Assembly (NCBI GenBank): GCA_020310875.1
Contig: CM035432.1
Location: 92,627,018-92,691,017, forward strand
Origin: Ceratopteris richardii
Lineage: Eukaryota; Streptophyta; Polypodiopsida; Polypodiales; Pteridaceae
Direction: 5' to 3'
DNA: 64,000 bases
Below the pieces are notes generated by a model. It had not been told where the DNA came from. It saw only the letters and a list, made by a program, of their open reading frames with translations, and made no database searches. The number at the start of each line of letters is the position of its first letter. Position 1 is the first letter of the stretch. Made by a program: the position numbers and the translations under genes. This document shows positions 63,717 to 64,000 of this stretch, piece after piece.

Positions 63717-64000
63717 GAAGCATGCTACTTTTTTGCAAGAATTCATAAATTATAATGATCAAAGAGGGATTCACTAGTGAAGCCTCTTTTTTGGTGGGAG
63801 AGTTTTAGCTATCAAATGCCTCTACTCCAAAGGATAGCTATGCGAGTTCTTGCACAGGAATGTAGTATGTTCAAATTTCAAAATTCTAACATGTCAAATG
63901 ATAAATCATTTTGATGGTTTTTCATACTATTTGTTTTCTTTTGTTGTATTTTTTGTTGTAGGATTGCTCAACTAGAGCATCTGAGAGGAATTGGTCTTCC
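63717..64000 (+). pseudogene. hAT C-terminal dimerisation region, split by an intron-like gap
   Basis: LFWWESFSYQMPLLQRIAMR ends with LAQ at about 63858. The sequence GAATGTAG that follows is one base from a canonical GTATGT donor after CAG. The gap ends TTTTTTGTTGTAG at 63961, and DCSTRASERNWSS resumes. The RASERNWS block is the hATC signature. It is truncated by the window end. Confidence 0.75.

Larger units (their letters stand above)
62159..64000 (+). mobile_element. hAT-type DNA transposon, transposase region (runs off window)
   Basis: The transposase is read in order: BED zinc finger (62159-62386), linker, DUF659-type core with the signature DGWSDRKKRGIINILVSC (about 62.89-62.95 kb), VVADNASNCASMGRKLEEEFP and SPCASHCLDLLMEDIGK (63.2-63.3 kb), and the C-terminal dimerisation start (KPLFWWESFSYQMPLLQRIA, then CSTRASERNWSS at the window edge). 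It is decayed: in-frame stops at 62384, 62963 and 63714, and a frameshift near 63365-63385. Two intron-like gaps end in good acceptors (63166-63168 and about 63961), but their donors look damaged. Terminal inverted repeats were not found. Confidence 0.88.

Overview
The window is a transposon-dense block of a land-plant nuclear genome. Every recognisable coding segment belongs to a plant-type mobile element: Ty3/Gypsy and Ty1/Copia LTR retrotransposons, L1-type LINEs, a tRNA-derived SINE and a hAT DNA transposon. I found no convincing host gene, rRNA or tRNA gene, or CRISPR array. Nested insertions, long (TA)n and (CT)n tracts and moderate AT content suggest a large-genome vascular plant. A gymnosperm or fern is possible, but nothing here decides it.

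Layout. 1-15965: Gypsy element 1 on the minus strand, nearly whole; the window opens 38 bp inside its 3' LTR. It sits in Copia B (15966 to about 18.7 kb, plus). About 20.0-20.3 kb: a Copia scrap. 20.8-22.1 kb: a gag/pol scrap of the element 1 family (element 4). 22.1-28.98 kb: Gypsy element 3 (minus), decayed. 28.98-41.34 kb: Gypsy element 2 (minus), a diverged relative of element 1. Element 2 is interrupted by Copia A (33716-39154), which has both LTRs and a perfect 5-bp target duplication. About 41.4-42.7 kb: an L1 relic. 43.0 kb: a long (TA)n tract. 44.6-46.5 kb: Copia C, whose 3' half codes for a repeat-rich acidic/His protein and a membrane-segment protein instead of integrase and RT. 48.3-54.8 kb: two copies of one Copia family in opposite orientation (D plus, E minus), D carrying a LINE tail. 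57.0-57.6 kb: GC-rich minisatellites. 58.4-59.0 kb: Copia F scrap holding a SINE. 59.4-60.6 kb: an unrecognised coding-like stretch, a palindrome and (CT)75. 62.16-64.0 kb: a decayed hAT transposase running off the window.

The most unusual biology is in the Gypsy elements 1 and 2. Besides gag, protease, RT, RNase H and integrase they carry (i) a second, different retropepsin-like domain downstream of integrase; (ii) a tandemly duplicated HHCC zinc-binding module in integrase with identical spacing in both copies (H-x6-H-x30-C-x2-C); (iii) in element 1, a further 3.6 kb with three back-to-back sense ORFs (globular/NLS-like, coiled coil, small basic-tailed), echoed by decayed coding after integrase in element 3; and (iv) between primer-binding site and gag, a dense array of GTATCG-type motifs. 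In element 2 this array is a 28-unit series with modal spacing of 22-23 bp. Together these look like an under-described non-chromodomain Gypsy lineage with an accessory post-integrase module and a repeat-array leader.

All assignments come from reading motifs and repeats by eye; no database search was run.
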